Notes: generated by a model from the sequence alone, not told the origin. 43,555 bases of DNA from Gammaproteobacteria bacterium (GCA_022823045.1 JAJDXW010000384.1:1-43555); one strand, 5' to 3'. Shown: positions 24,192-33,215, numbered from the stretch's first letter. Numbers and translations: made by a program.

Positions 24192-24797
24192 TCATCTTGG
24201 TCCCATGATGCCGCTGGCGTCGCTCAGGAGATCGATCCGCCCCTCTTCGAGCCAGATCTTCATGCCCGTACCCCGGGCTTCGAATGTCGTCCCCCGGATC
24301 GTGGCCGGCTCGTCGGACTCGCCATAGTTGTTCGTGGCCATGATCCGCAGGTCGCGAGTGTCGATCTCGAGCGGCTCGATCGCGCCGCGCCGCCCGAGTA
24401 CCGGCCCTGGAAGATAAATGGTTTTACCGTCCGGAGAAACCTCGCCGGTCTCGGCCTTGAAGTGCCACATCGGGCCGGTCGCGGGGAACACGGTCAGCCG
24501 GGGCCGCACGAGCACGGACTTCGCGCCCGGGGTCATGCGCTGCATCTCGTCCGCGCGCAGTCGCCGGTACAGGCGCCCCGAGGGATCGGTGGTCAGCGCG
24601 TCGACCCGTTCGATGCGCAGGTGCGGGGGCGTGCCGGGGGGAGGGACGGAGCCGGGCGACTTCAGGGGAAGCGGGAACGCGAACCACCCGAGCGCGAGGA
24701 AGACCGCCCCGAGGGTCGGGAGGGTCTCCCGCCGGGGGGAACGGCGCGGAGCGGGCGAACGGGTGTTCGGGCCTTGCTCGGGGGGCATCTCCGTCAA
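24192..24797 (-). CDS. LPS export protein LptC
   Basis: A 201-residue bitopic inner-membrane protein. A basic cytoplasmic N-terminus (about 1-25) leads into one transmembrane helix (TLPTLGAVFLALGWFAF) and a periplasmic jellyroll with LRIERVDALTTDPSGRLYRRLRA, GEVSPDGKTIYLPG and RGTTFEARGTGMKIWLEEGRIDLLS. It accepts LPS from LptBFG and passes it to LptA. It is coupled to lptA and lies just downstream of the reductase-like gene. Confidence 0.92.
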   Translation of the reverse strand: MTEMPPEQGPNTRSPAPRRSPRRETLPTLGAVFLALGWFAFPLPLKSPGSVPPPGTPPHLRIERVDALTTDPSGRLYRRLRADEMQRMTPGAKSVLVRPRLTVFPATGPMWHFKAETGEVSPDGKTIYLPGPVLGRRGAIEPLEIDTRDLRIMATNNYGESDEPATIRGTTFEARGTGMKIWLEEGRIDLLSDASGIMGPR

Positions 24798-24800
24798 GCG

Positions 24801-25859
24801 TCACCGGGACCCGCGGTTGGCGGAGAGCCAGCCGTCGACGAGCCGCACGCTCTCGTCCACGCTCTCCGATCGCATCCCCTTCTGGGCCGCGATCGACTGA
24901 ACGAGGTGGTCGGCCCGTTCGATGCGGGGCGCGCCCGCGAGCAGGGCGCGCGCCGCGGACGAGGGCCTGGTCAGCCCCTTCGCCGCGTTCGCGTACTTCT
25001 CGAAGGGGACCTGGTCCGCCTCCGAGGCCCCGATCGACCGGCATACCGAGTTCACCCAGTCGTATACGGAGCGCGACAGGTCGAGGTTCAGGTGGACCGC
25101 GTCCCGGATCGCCCGCATGTCCTCCTCCTGCACGCAGCGGTAGTTGCCGGCGAGCAGCATGCTCCACTTCGCGAGCGGTACGAACACCGAGTCGTGCACC
25201 CTGAGCTTGACGGGAAGCTCCACCGCGCCGCTTCCGTCATCGTAGCGAACGGCTTCGATGTCGGCCTCGAGATCGCGCAGAATGGCGGTCCGCTCGTCCG
25301 ATTCGAAGCGGGCGGACCGGAAGTTCGTCGGGAGGCTGACCTGGAGCACGTTGGATTTTTCCTCGGGGGGGCGGAAGGCCTGTGCGTCCGGGCTGCAAAG
25401 GGTGATGTTGGCGGGGTCGAACGAGTCCCACACGGAGGGATCGGTGTAGCAGGCGCGGAGCGGCTCGAGGTCGACACCGGGGATCCGCGCGAGGTACGGG
25501 AGTGGCGGCATGTTCATGATCGACATGCATGGAACCCCGGACCGGGCCACCGCGTCGAGGAGCTCGCGCACCCCCGGCGCGCCGTACTGGGGTTCCTGCA
25601 TCGCGAGGGCGACGAGGTCGAAATCCGCGGGGTCCGCTTCCCCGGTGGTGGCGCCCGACAGGCGGCCCGGGAGCCGGCGCGAATCGACCTCCACGAGGTC
25701 GTCCCGGCCCTTCACCGGCATCCGTACCCGTTGCCCTTCGCGGTTGATGAGCTCGGCTTCGTCGGGGAGGCAGACGAGCGTCGCGGAATGGCCCGCGGCG
25801 CAGAGCTTGATGCCGAGCAGCGCCCCGTACGAGGCGCCCATGATCATGACGTTGTACAT
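24801..25859 (-). CDS. Ketopantoate reductase-like NAD(P)-binding protein
   Basis: A 352-residue protein. The N-terminus VMIMGASYGALLGIKLCAAGH is a Rossmann dinucleotide-binding fingerprint of the ApbA/PanE type, and the C-terminal helical half (around 220-330) fits the ketopantoate-reductase C-domain loosely. The substrate is unknown. The usual PanE catalytic lysine is not identifiable with confidence, so true ketopantoate reductase activity is not claimed. It lies between kdsD and lptC, exactly where gammaproteobacteria usually carry kdsC (Kdo-8-phosphate phosphatase), and is 3 nt from lptC, so it is part of the operon. Confidence 0.75.
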   Translation of the reverse strand: MYNVMIMGASYGALLGIKLCAAGHSATLVCLPDEAELINREGQRVRMPVKGRDDLVEVDSRRLPGRLSGATTGEADPADFDLVALAMQEPQYGAPGVRELLDAVARSGVPCMSIMNMPPLPYLARIPGVDLEPLRACYTDPSVWDSFDPANITLCSPDAQAFRPPEEKSNVLQVSLPTNFRSARFESDERTAILRDLEADIEAVRYDDGSGAVELPVKLRVHDSVFVPLAKWSMLLAGNYRCVQEEDMRAIRDAVHLNLDLSRSVYDWVNSVCRSIGASEADQVPFEKYANAAKGLTRPSSAARALLAGAPRIERADHLVQSIAAQKGMRSESVDESVRLVDGWLSANRGSR

Positions 25860-25983
25860 CCTTTTCTCCGTGCGGACCGCGGTGCGGCGGACGAGCCCAC
25901 CGATCGGGCCAGTTTAACCCGGCCCTCGCCGCGAGGGTCCCGGTCCGGCTGCGGCGCTGACGCGGGATGCGGGTCGATGCGGG

Positions 25984-26955
25984 TTAAAGTACCCCCGCTC
26001 TCAACAGATCGTGCAGGTGCAGGATCCCGACTTGCCGGTGCTCCCCGTCGACCACCACCAGCGAGGTAATCTTCCGATTCTCGAGAATGTTGAGGCACTC
26101 GGCGGCGAGAGTCTCCGGCGACACGGTCACCCCGCTCGGGGTCATGACGCGCTGGATGGGGGTCTCGCGAAGATCGATTCCGGCGTCGAGAGCCCGGCGC
26201 AGGTCACCGTCGGTGAAGACGCCGAGCACCCGGCCCTCCGGGTCCACGACGGAGGTCATGCCGAGGCTCTTGGCCGTCATTTCCAGCAGGGCGTCGCTCG
26301 TCAGCGTGTCCGGCCCGACCATCGGCATGCGGTTGCCGGTGTGCATGAGGTCCTTGACCCGGAGGAGCAGGCGCCGCCCCAGCCGCCCGCCCGGGTGGGA
26401 GCGGGCGAAGTCCTCCGCCCCGAAGTCGCGGGCCTCGAGGAGCGCGATCGCGATCGCGTCGCCCATCGCGAGCGCCGCGGTGGTGCTGGCGGTGGGAGCG
26501 AGGCCGAGCGGGCATGCCTCCTTCGCGACGCTGACGTCGATGTTCACGTCCGCGTGACGCGCGAGACGCGACGACGGATTGCCGGTGAGGGCGATGAGCG
26601 GCACCCCGATCCGCTTGATGTGGGGGACGATGGTCAGGATCTCGGCCGTCTCGCCGGAGTTCGAGAACGCGACGACCGTGTCCTCGCGCGTGATCATGCC
26701 GAGATCGCCGTGGCTCGCCTCGCCGGGATGAACGAAGAACGCGGGAGTTCCGGCGCTCGCCATCGTCGACGCCACCTTGTTTCCCACGTGCCCCGATTTC
26801 CCCATGCCGGTCACGATCACGCGCCCCGGGCGTTCGAGGATGATCTCGCAGGCGCGGGCGAAGTCGTCGTCGATTCGGGGCAGGAGCCCGCGCAGTGCGT
26901 CGATCTCCGTGCGGATCACTTCGGATCCGAGCCGGAGGAGGGCGCTCTTGCTCAT
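25984..26955 (-). CDS. Arabinose-5-phosphate isomerase KdsD
   Basis: A 323-residue enzyme converting ribulose-5-phosphate to arabinose-5-phosphate, the first step toward Kdo of lipopolysaccharide. The SIS sugar isomerase domain (about 35-180) has VTGMGKSGHVGNKVASTMASAGTP, VAFSNSGETAEI and the histidine region in RSHPGGRLGRRLLL. Two CBS domains follow (about 205-323). ATG 26955 gives the normal N-terminus MSKSALLRLG; the frame is open 66 bp upstream. It heads the minus-strand Kdo/Lpt/rpoN/hpf cluster and is divergent from amgK. Confidence 0.95.
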   Translation of the reverse strand: MSKSALLRLGSEVIRTEIDALRGLLPRIDDDFARACEIILERPGRVIVTGMGKSGHVGNKVASTMASAGTPAFFVHPGEASHGDLGMITREDTVVAFSNSGETAEILTIVPHIKRIGVPLIALTGNPSSRLARHADVNIDVSVAKEACPLGLAPTASTTAALAMGDAIAIALLEARDFGAEDFARSHPGGRLGRRLLLRVKDLMHTGNRMPMVGPDTLTSDALLEMTAKSLGMTSVVDPEGRVLGVFTDGDLRRALDAGIDLRETPIQRVMTPSGVTVSPETLAAECLNILENRKITSLVVVDGEHRQVGILHLHDLLRAGVL

Positions 26956-27073
26956 CTGGCTGGAGGCGATCCCGGCGGAGGGGGCGGGCACTATTGGAAA
27001 GGATTGGCCGGAGACGTGCAATGGCGGTCCGCACGGGCCGGTCGCGGATGAAGGTGGCCGGCCGGGAGAATCG

Positions 27074-28090
27074 ATGAACTCCGAGCGGGACGCGTCGCTT
27101 CGCGACTGGCTCGACGAGGCGGCCGGGGTCCGCGGCCGCCTCGAGCCCGTTGCCGGCGATGCGAGCTTTCGCCGCTACCTCCGGCTTCGGACGGACCGCG
27201 AATCGTTCGTGGTGATGGACGCCCCCCCGGACCGGGAAGACTCGCGGCCCTTCGTGCACGTCGCGGGGCTGTTGCGGGCGGCCGGGGTGAACGCGCCGCG
27301 GATCCACGCCGCGGACCTCGAGCGGGGTTTCCTGCTGCTCGACGATCTCGGTTCGGTTTCGTATCTCGACCGGCTCGACGCCGCGAGCGCACCCGGTCTG
27401 TACCGGGATGCGCTGGACGCGCTGGTCCGGGTCCAGACCCGAGTCCCGGCGGACGCGGTGCCGCCCTACGACGCGGCGCGGCTGTCCGCGGAGCTCGAGC
27501 TGTTCCCGGAGTGGTTCCTTGGGAAGCATCTCGGCCGTGCGCCCACCCGGGTGGAGCGGCGAGTGCTCGACGAGGCGTTCGACCTCCTCGTCGCGGCCGC
27601 CCTCGCGCAGCCCCGCGTCTTCGTTCATCGGGACTATCACTCCCGCAACCTGATGGTGCACCCCCGCAACCCCGGGATCCTGGACTTTCAGGACGCGGTG
27701 GCCGGCCCCCTGACCTACGATGCGGTGAGCCTGTTTCGCGATGCGTACATCTCGTGGCCGGAGCCGCGGGTCCACGCGTGGCTGGACGACTACGCCGACC
27801 TCGCGACCCGGGCCGGACTGCTCTCCACGGACCTGCCGCCGGAAGCAGTCCGGGCGCGCGTGCGGCGGGACTTCGACCTCATGGGCGTCCAGCGCCACGT
27901 CAAGGTCGCCGGGATCTTCGCCCGCCTGTGGCACCGCGACGGCAAGGCGGCCTACCTCGGCGACATTCCCCTCGTCCTGCGTTACCTGCTCGAGGTGCTC
28001 CCCGGGTATCCGGAGCTCGAGCCGCTCACCCGTCTGTTCGAGTCCCGCGGGCTCGCCGGATACGTCGGAGGGGACCGGTGCGCGCCATGA
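27074..28090 (+). CDS. N-acetylmuramate/N-acetylglucosamine anomeric kinase AmgK
   Basis: A 338-residue aminoglycoside-phosphotransferase-fold kinase. The catalytic loop is HRDYHSRN (185-192; Asp187), and the metal-binding segment LDFQDA is at 203-208. In Pseudomonas AmgK phosphorylates the anomeric carbon of MurNAc so that MurU can activate it, a peptidoglycan-recycling bypass linked to intrinsic fosfomycin tolerance. Immediate coupling to murU supports this assignment. The gene overlaps murU and is divergent from kdsD. Confidence 0.9.
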   Translation: MNSERDASLRDWLDEAAGVRGRLEPVAGDASFRRYLRLRTDRESFVVMDAPPDREDSRPFVHVAGLLRAAGVNAPRIHAADLERGFLLLDDLGSVSYLDRLDAASAPGLYRDALDALVRVQTRVPADAVPPYDAARLSAELELFPEWFLGKHLGRAPTRVERRVLDEAFDLLVAAALAQPRVFVHRDYHSRNLMVHPRNPGILDFQDAVAGPLTYDAVSLFRDAYISWPEPRVHAWLDDYADLATRAGLLSTDLPPEAVRARVRRDFDLMGVQRHVKVAGIFARLWHRDGKAAYLGDIPLVLRYLLEVLPGYPELEPLTRLFESRGLAGYVGGDRCAP

Positions 28091-28773
28091 TCCTCGCCGC
28101 CGGGCGCGGCGAGCGAATGCGGCCCCTGTCGGACCCGGTCCCGAAACCGCTGCTGGAGGTCGCGGGAAAACCGCTCATCGTGCACGCGGTCGAGAGGCTT
28201 GCGGCCGCCGGGTTCGTCGAGCTGGTCGTCAATCTCGGCTATCGGGGCCGGCAGGTGCGGGATCTCCTGGAAGACGGGTCGCGCTGGGGGGCGGCCATCT
28301 CGTATTCCGATGAAGGCGGGTGGCCGATCGGGACCGGGGCCGGAATCGTTCGGGCCCTGCCGCGGCTCGGGCCGGGGCCGTTCGTGGTGACGAGCGGGGA
28401 CCTCCGGACCGACTATCGGTTCGAGCGCCTGCGCGAGGTGGATCCGCGCGAGGTCCATCTCGTGCTCGTCGCCAACCCGGACCACCACCGGGCGGGGGAC
28501 TTCGCCCTCGAGGGCGCAGCGCTCCGGCGATCCGGTCCGGAGCGCCTCACATACTCCGGCATCGGAGTCTTCACCCCGGCCGCCTTCCGGCCCGTGATCG
28601 CCGGCGCCGCCGCGCTCGCCCCCTACCTCGACCGGGCGTGCGAACGCGGCACGGCGACCGGCGAGGTGCATCACGGGGTGTGCGACAACGTGGGGACACC
28701 CGCCCAGCTCGCCGCCGCCCGCGGTCGGGCTACCCCGAGCTCGGGGTCGGGGGATTGGCCTCCGGTTCGGTGA
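28078..28773 (+). CDS. N-acetylmuramate alpha-1-phosphate uridylyltransferase MurU
   Basis: A 231-residue nucleotidyltransferase. The N-terminal LAAGRGERMRPLSDPVPKPLL is the UTP-binding signature, and GDLRTDY carries the metal-binding aspartate. It forms UDP-MurNAc from MurNAc-1-phosphate made by AmgK. GTG 28078 (MRAMILAAGRG, GGAGGGG upstream) fits the family N-terminus better than ATG 28087, which gives a 4-nt overlap with amgK. The 3' end overlaps the convergent comEA by 44 bp. Confidence 0.92.
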   Translation: MRAMILAAGRGERMRPLSDPVPKPLLEVAGKPLIVHAVERLAAAGFVELVVNLGYRGRQVRDLLEDGSRWGAAISYSDEGGWPIGTGAGIVRALPRLGPGPFVVTSGDLRTDYRFERLREVDPREVHLVLVANPDHHRAGDFALEGAALRRSGPERLTYSGIGVFTPAAFRPVIAGAAALAPYLDRACERGTATGEVHHGVCDNVGTPAQLAAARGRATPSSGSGDWPPVR

Positions 28774-29074
28774 TCGAGAGCCGGTCGCGGTTGGAGTCCA
28801 GGGTCGCGGGGCCGATCCCGCTGACCTTCACGAGGTCTTCGATCGAGGCGAACGGCCCGTTCTCGTCGCGATACGCGACGATCGCCCGGGCCTTCTTGAG
28901 CCCCACGCCGGCCATTGCGGCGGCGAACTCCTCCGCGGTGGCGGTGTTGATGTCGATGATGTCTTCGGCCGCCGCGGGAATGGTCGCGAGCACAAGCGCG
29001 AGCAGCACGCCGGGAAGCGCGAGGCGCCGGAGCGCGCGAACGCCGATCCGGGGGCGATTGAAGAGCGTGTTCAT
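28730..29074 (-). CDS. ComEA-like helix-hairpin-helix DNA-binding protein
   Basis: A 114-residue protein with a basic start, a signal or anchor helix (RRLALPGVLLALVLATIPAAA) and a tandem helix-hairpin-helix domain: DINTATAEEFAAAMAGVGLKKARAIVAYR then LVKVSGIGPATLD. ComEA proteins bind double-stranded DNA in the periplasm during natural transformation. Short versions like this are widespread in gammaproteobacteria. AGAGGAAA lies ahead of the ATG. No other competence gene is in the window. Confidence 0.9.
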   Translation of the reverse strand: MNTLFNRPRIGVRALRRLALPGVLLALVLATIPAAAEDIIDINTATAEEFAAAMAGVGLKKARAIVAYRDENGPFASIEDLVKVSGIGPATLDSNRDRLSITEPEANPPTPSSG

Positions 29075-29401
29075 GCCTTTTTCCTCTGGTTTCGGGCTTT
29101 CTGTCCACCGCCCGGAAGCGAGGGTCGCTCGCTCCGCGGCGGCGTTCCGCGTCCTCCATCGGGACGCCCCGAAAAGGCTATGGGGGCGGGAACCGGGCCG
29201 CTACCGCTCGCTGTAGGTCCCCGTCGCGAGTTTCGTAGGGAATCCGGCCGAAGATCGTGCGCCGATCGGCCTGATCGAGGGGCCGGAAGGTTGGTTTCGG
29301 TACCGTTCGATGGGATAAAGTCCGGCGAGGCCAGGCCTTGTACATGATCGGGAACTGGACTCGGCCGTGAACTTCCGCGCCGCTCGAGGAGTACGGGCTC
29401 G
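29075..29401. other. comEA-ycgN divergent intergenic region
   Basis: This 327-bp stretch separates divergent genes and so must hold two promoters, but I see no convincing -35/-10 pair. The short open frames here have no recognisable motif. No repeats or RNA structures stood out. Confidence 0.4.
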
Positions 29402-29848
29402 ATGGCCGCCGTCGAACCATTCTGGATCCGCAAGACGCTGGAGGAGATGTCCCCCGAGGAGTGGGAGTCCCTGTGCGACGGATGCGGGCGCTGCTGCCTC
29501 AACAAGCTCTGGGACCCCGAGTCCCGGCGGGTGCGGTTCACCGCGGTGGCCTGCCGCCTCCTCGATCGCGGGACCTGCCGGTGCCGCGACTATCCCAACC
29601 GGGTGAAGCGGGTTCCGGAGTGCGTCGTGCTCTCGCCCGAGGAGGTCGACGACCACGCCCTTCTCCCCCCGAGCTGCGCCTACCGCCGGCTCGCGGAGGG
29701 TCGGCCGCTCCCCTCCTGGCATCCCCTGATCTCGGGAAGCCGGGATAGCGTCCACGAGGCGGGCATCTCGGTTCGAGGCAAGGTCATCAGCGAGGAGTGG
29801 GTGCATCCCGATGACCTGGAAGATCACATCGTGGACTGGTTCGACTGA
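29402..29848 (+). CDS. YcgN family cysteine cluster protein (UPF0260)
   Basis: A 148-residue protein of the YcgN/UPF0260 family, itself within the zinc- or iron-sulfur-binding CxxCxxCC superfamily. The cluster is CDGCGRCC (Cys25, 28, 31, 32), with further cysteines at about 51, 59, 61, 74 and 92. The biochemical role is not established. The whole family length is present, including the [16 protein letters not shown] and [13 protein letters not shown] blocks. GAGGAG is rather far upstream (about 14 nt). Confidence 0.92.
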   Translation: MAAVEPFWIRKTLEEMSPEEWESLCDGCGRCCLNKLWDPESRRVRFTAVACRLLDRGTCRCRDYPNRVKRVPECVVLSPEEVDDHALLPPSCAYRRLAEGRPLPSWHPLISGSRDSVHEAGISVRGKVISEEWVHPDDLEDHIVDWFD

Positions 29849-29881
29849 GCGAACCTCCCGTCCCGTCGAGGATATTCCGGA

Positions 29882-30994
29882 TTGCTCAGGCTGATCGCCG
29901 GCGCGCTGCTGCTCGTGCCCGCGCTCGCGGTGATTGCGCTCGCCTTCATCCTTGACGATGCTCCCCCGAGCGGGGGGCCGGGGCCCGCCTCCGGTACGGC
30001 CTCCGCCCCGGGCGGCACCGCCCCCGGCATCGTGAACGTCCAGGCCACGATCGAGCTGCCGTCCGCGTTTCCGCGCCGCTACCTCAACATCGACCTCGAC
30101 GCGGAGCGGACCGTGCGGGGCGGCCTGCCGTCCATCCGGCGCGCCGCGATCGGCGCCGTCGACGTGTCCGGCTGGCTCGCGGAACGCACGATCCGCTGGG
30201 CGTCCGACAGGTGGCCGGTGCTGAAGGACGAGCGCTTCGAGCGCGCCGCGGCCCGGGCCCTGGAGTGGTATCCCGACCGCCTCGAGCTGGTCTGCGTCTG
30301 GCCGCGGTCCCCGGTGGAGCACCTGCGGATCCGCACCCCCTCCGGCAACGGCGCGAGCGGGACGGGAGTCTACGCCGAGCGAATCGCGGACTGGGCCGCG
30401 GCCGGGCCCGGCTCCGCGGCGCCGGTCCTCGGACTGCTGCGGTCGCTGGTGCGCGAGGCGGCGGAGCGTACCGCGGCCGGCGCGGATCCGGTGGCCGAGA
30501 ACCGTACCGCGATCCTGCTCGCCGCCGCGCAAGGATTCGGCTGCACCCCGGTCGCGATCGGTCGGGCGGCGCGGCACGTCCGGCCGGTCCTGCACCGCCG
30601 CCGCGACCTCGGCCGCCATTTCGTGGCGTCCGCGGCGCTTGCCGCGCTCCTCGACCGGGAGGCTTCCGAATCGGTCGGAATGGAGAAGGAAGTGAGCGAC
30701 TCCCGGGAGCTCACCGGGTTCAGCTTCTCCGACATCGCGGCGAACCGGGCGGGTGCGCGCTTCGGGGAGCTCGCCACCGCCTCGGCACGTTCCGCCCGGC
30801 GGGTGCAGGCGTGGATGGAGCAGGCCGCATCCGATCTCGATATCATGCCCGAAGTCCGGGACCTTCCCGACCATCTGCCGGAGGAGGAGCTGAGGCGGCG
30901 GTTCGGCAGGCCGGGCGAAGGCGCTTACGACCGGATCCTCGGGGAGATCGAAGCGCGAATCGCAGACGTTCCGCTATACCGGGTATCGAAATGA
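29882..30994 (+). CDS. Membrane-anchored protein of unknown function
   Basis: A 370-residue protein not recognised. The first 25 residues form a signal anchor (LIAGALLLVPALAVIALAFIL). A Gly/Pro/Ala linker follows, then a soluble periplasmic domain. Conspicuous blocks are ERAAARALEWYPDRLELVC, HRRRDLGRHFVASAALAALL and FSFSDIAANRAGARFGELAT; the last kind of sequence, with a closing DLPDHLPEEELRRRFG block, gives a conserved feel. It starts at TTG 29882 and overlaps the IalB-like gene by 4 nt (ATGA), so the two should be made together and may cooperate in the envelope. Confidence 0.75.
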   Translation: MLRLIAGALLLVPALAVIALAFILDDAPPSGGPGPASGTASAPGGTAPGIVNVQATIELPSAFPRRYLNIDLDAERTVRGGLPSIRRAAIGAVDVSGWLAERTIRWASDRWPVLKDERFERAAARALEWYPDRLELVCVWPRSPVEHLRIRTPSGNGASGTGVYAERIADWAAAGPGSAAPVLGLLRSLVREAAERTAAGADPVAENRTAILLAAAQGFGCTPVAIGRAARHVRPVLHRRRDLGRHFVASAALAALLDREASESVGMEKEVSDSRELTGFSFSDIAANRAGARFGELATASARSARRVQAWMEQAASDLDIMPEVRDLPDHLPEEELRRRFGRPGEGAYDRILGEIEARIADVPLYRVSK

Positions 30995-31518
30995 ATCGAC
31001 TGCTTCGCGCACTTGTCATTGCCACCCTTGCGGTGTGGGCGGTCCCGGCCGCGGCCCAGGACCTCGGCAGGTTCAGGGACTGGAGCGCTCACCAGTTCAC
31101 CGAGAAAGGGCAGCGGTTCTGCCTGATGTGGACGCAGCCGAAGAAGGCCGAGGGAAAGTACTCCCGCCGGGGAGAGGTCTACGCCACCGTGACCCACCGG
31201 CCGGCTCTGAAGGAGTTCGGCGTCGTCGCGTTCGAGATGGGCTATCCGTTCGCACCCGGCAAGGAGCTTTCGGTCTCCGTCGACGGCGGTTCGGCGGTCG
31301 GCATCCCGGCCGACCAAGACGAGGGCTCGGAAGACGAGAGCATCATGTGGCACCCGTCGCCGGAGGTGAACCGACGCCTCGTCGGGGCGATGCGGGACGG
31401 ACTCGCGATGGTCGCGACGGGGCGTTCGAAGCGCGGGAACAAGACCGTCGACACGTACTCGCTCCGCGGGTTCTCGGCCGCCTACAAGGCGATCTCGCGC
31501 GCCTGCGGCGCACCCTGA
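30991..31518 (+). CDS. Invasion-associated locus B (IalB)-like exported protein
   Basis: A 175-residue protein with a clear signal peptide (LVIATLAVWAVPAAAQ). The domain resembles the IalB family: FRDWSAHQF near the N-terminus, a central ATVTHRPALKEFGVVAFEMGY region, FAPGKELSVSVDGG, and a C-terminal DTYSLRGFSAAYKAISRACG with the family's closing cysteine. IalB was named from Bartonella, but homologues are common in non-pathogens and their role is unknown. ATG 30991 overlaps the preceding gene by 4 nt. Confidence 0.8.
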   Translation: MNRLLRALVIATLAVWAVPAAAQDLGRFRDWSAHQFTEKGQRFCLMWTQPKKAEGKYSRRGEVYATVTHRPALKEFGVVAFEMGYPFAPGKELSVSVDGGSAVGIPADQDEGSEDESIMWHPSPEVNRRLVGAMRDGLAMVATGRSKRGNKTVDTYSLRGFSAAYKAISRACGAP

Positions 31519-31689
31519 CCCCACGACCAGCGCCTTCTCCCGGCAGAAGCCCGAGTCCTCGACCTCGGGGCCGCAGGAGACACGGCGGGCCGGATCGGCG
31601 TGCGTTCACACCAACGCCGTGCAACCACGATGGGTGCAACGTGCCCGCTTCGCTGATCGTCATCTGAATCCGGTGCGTTTCTTGACCCG

Positions 31690-32511
31690 CTACGGTGAAC
31701 ACGGGCTGGAGTCCGGAAGGAACCCGCGCCAGTCCACGGCCGGATCGCCGAACGCCAGGAAGTACGGGTTCAGGAGCGATTCCCCGGTGTTGTAGCGAAG
31801 CGGCTCGAGCCCGAGGTCGGTCACCCGCCCCCCCGCCTGTTCCACCACGCATTGAGCGGCCGCGGTATCCCATTCGCAGGTGGGGCCGAAACGCGGGTAG
31901 ATGTCGACCCCGCCCTCGGCCAGGAGGCAGAACTTGAGCGAGCTCCCGATGGAGATCCGCTCCGTTGGCCCGAGATTGCGGATGAACGCCTCGGTCCTCG
32001 CGTCGGCGTGGGAGCGGCTCGCCGCCACCCGCCAGGGCCGCGCGGCCGGGGCGCGGACGCCGAGCCGCGTCACCCCGCCCGCATCGTGGCGGTGGGCGCC
32101 GAGGCCGCGGGCGGCCGCGTATGCAACGCCCGTCACCGGCACCGCCACCACCCCCAACACCGGCGCGTGCCTCTCGATGAGGGCGATGTTGACGGTGAAC
32201 TCGCCGTTGCGCTTGACGAAGTCCTTCGTTCCGTCCAGGGGGTCCACCAGCCAGTAGCGGGTCCAGCCGGAGCGCGTCGCGAAGTCGACCTCGGTGGACT
32301 CCTCGGAGAGCACGGGAACGCGGGGCGAGAGGTCGCGCAGGCCCTCGACGATCGTCCGGTGCGACGCGAGGTCCGCTTCCGTGAGCGGAGACTCGTCCGC
32401 CTTGCGCCCCACTTCGAACGGGGTGTGGTAGACGCGGAGAATCCGGGCCGCGGCGGCGGCCGCGATCCCGCGCACCTCGTCGAGCAGCCCGCGGTCGAGC
32501 TTCGGACTCAT
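31690..32511 (-). CDS. 3'(2'),5'-bisphosphate nucleotidase CysQ
   Basis: A 273-residue member of the inositol monophosphatase superfamily. Metal-binding motifs are visible: the SEES segment near 69-72, DPLDGTKDF (90-98) and CEWDTAAAQ (212-220). It hydrolyses 3'-phosphoadenosine 5'-phosphate released by sulfate assimilation. ATG 32511 overlaps the trmB stop by 4 nt, so both genes share a transcript. It is convergent with the IalB-like gene. Confidence 0.93.
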   Translation of the reverse strand: MSPKLDRGLLDEVRGIAAAAAARILRVYHTPFEVGRKADESPLTEADLASHRTIVEGLRDLSPRVPVLSEESTEVDFATRSGWTRYWLVDPLDGTKDFVKRNGEFTVNIALIERHAPVLGVVAVPVTGVAYAAARGLGAHRHDAGGVTRLGVRAPAARPWRVAASRSHADARTEAFIRNLGPTERISIGSSLKFCLLAEGGVDIYPRFGPTCEWDTAAAQCVVEQAGGRVTDLGLEPLRYNTGESLLNPYFLAFGDPAVDWRGFLPDSSPCSP

Positions 32512-33215
32512 GCGGTTCTCTCGCGTGCGAACCGAAGGTCCCGGATGCCGGCCCCCCGTCGACGGCCGCGCTCTTCGAAGCGGGTGCACGGGCGTTCGGT
32601 CGGCCCGGACCAGAATGCCCCGGGGCCGGCGAGGTTCTCGAGCATCGGGGAGGACTCGAACACGGACAGCATCTGACGGGCGTAGTCCTCGTCATCGGTG
32701 GCGGCGAGGATCCGACCTCCCGGCTGGAGGCGCGACGCGGCGAGCTCGGCGAACCCGGGCTGCACGAGACGGCGCTTGTGATGCCGCGCCTTGGGCCAGG
32801 GGTCCGGAAACCAGATCCGGACCTCCTCGAGCGAGCGGTCCGGGAAGCGGTGACGGAGCACCTCCCGGGCATCGCCGAACAGGACCCGAACGTTTCCAAT
32901 CCCGCGATCGTGTGCCCGGGCGAGGAAGTAGCCGATGCCCGGCGCGTGGACCTCGATCCCGACGTGGTCCCGGTCGGGCCGAGCGGCCGCCGCGTCGAGA
33001 AGGGCATCGCCCCGGCCGAACCCGACCTCGACCACCAGCGCCGCCCGGCGTCCGAACACGGCGCCGGGGTCGATGAGCGGGCCGTGCGCCGGCGGCACGC
33101 GAGGCCCGGGGGGCGGTCCGAGGCCGAAGCGCGGCCAGTGACAATCGATGGCGCGGCTCTGCCCCGCCGTCATGCGGCCCGCCCGCAGCACCCAGGAACG
33201 AATGGTGGGCCGCAT
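32508..33215 (-). CDS. tRNA (guanine-N7-)-methyltransferase TrmB
   Basis: A 235-residue SAM-dependent enzyme that makes m7G46 in tRNA. The N-terminal IRSWVLRAGRMT leads into the Rossmann fold with VEVGFGRGDALL, IGIEVHAPGI-like binding loop and the hallmark WFPDPWPKARHHKRRL. Length matches E. coli TrmB. The ATG and a GGTGAG purine run lie inside one arm of a 16-bp inverted repeat (33210-33303), suggesting controlled translation. It is downstream of thiS-thiG. Confidence 0.94.
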   Translation of the reverse strand: MRPTIRSWVLRAGRMTAGQSRAIDCHWPRFGLGPPPGPRVPPAHGPLIDPGAVFGRRAALVVEVGFGRGDALLDAAAARPDRDHVGIEVHAPGIGYFLARAHDRGIGNVRVLFGDAREVLRHRFPDRSLEEVRIWFPDPWPKARHHKRRLVQPGFAELAASRLQPGGRILAATDDEDYARQMLSVFESSPMLENLAGPGAFWSGPTERPCTRFEERGRRRGAGIRDLRFARERTA

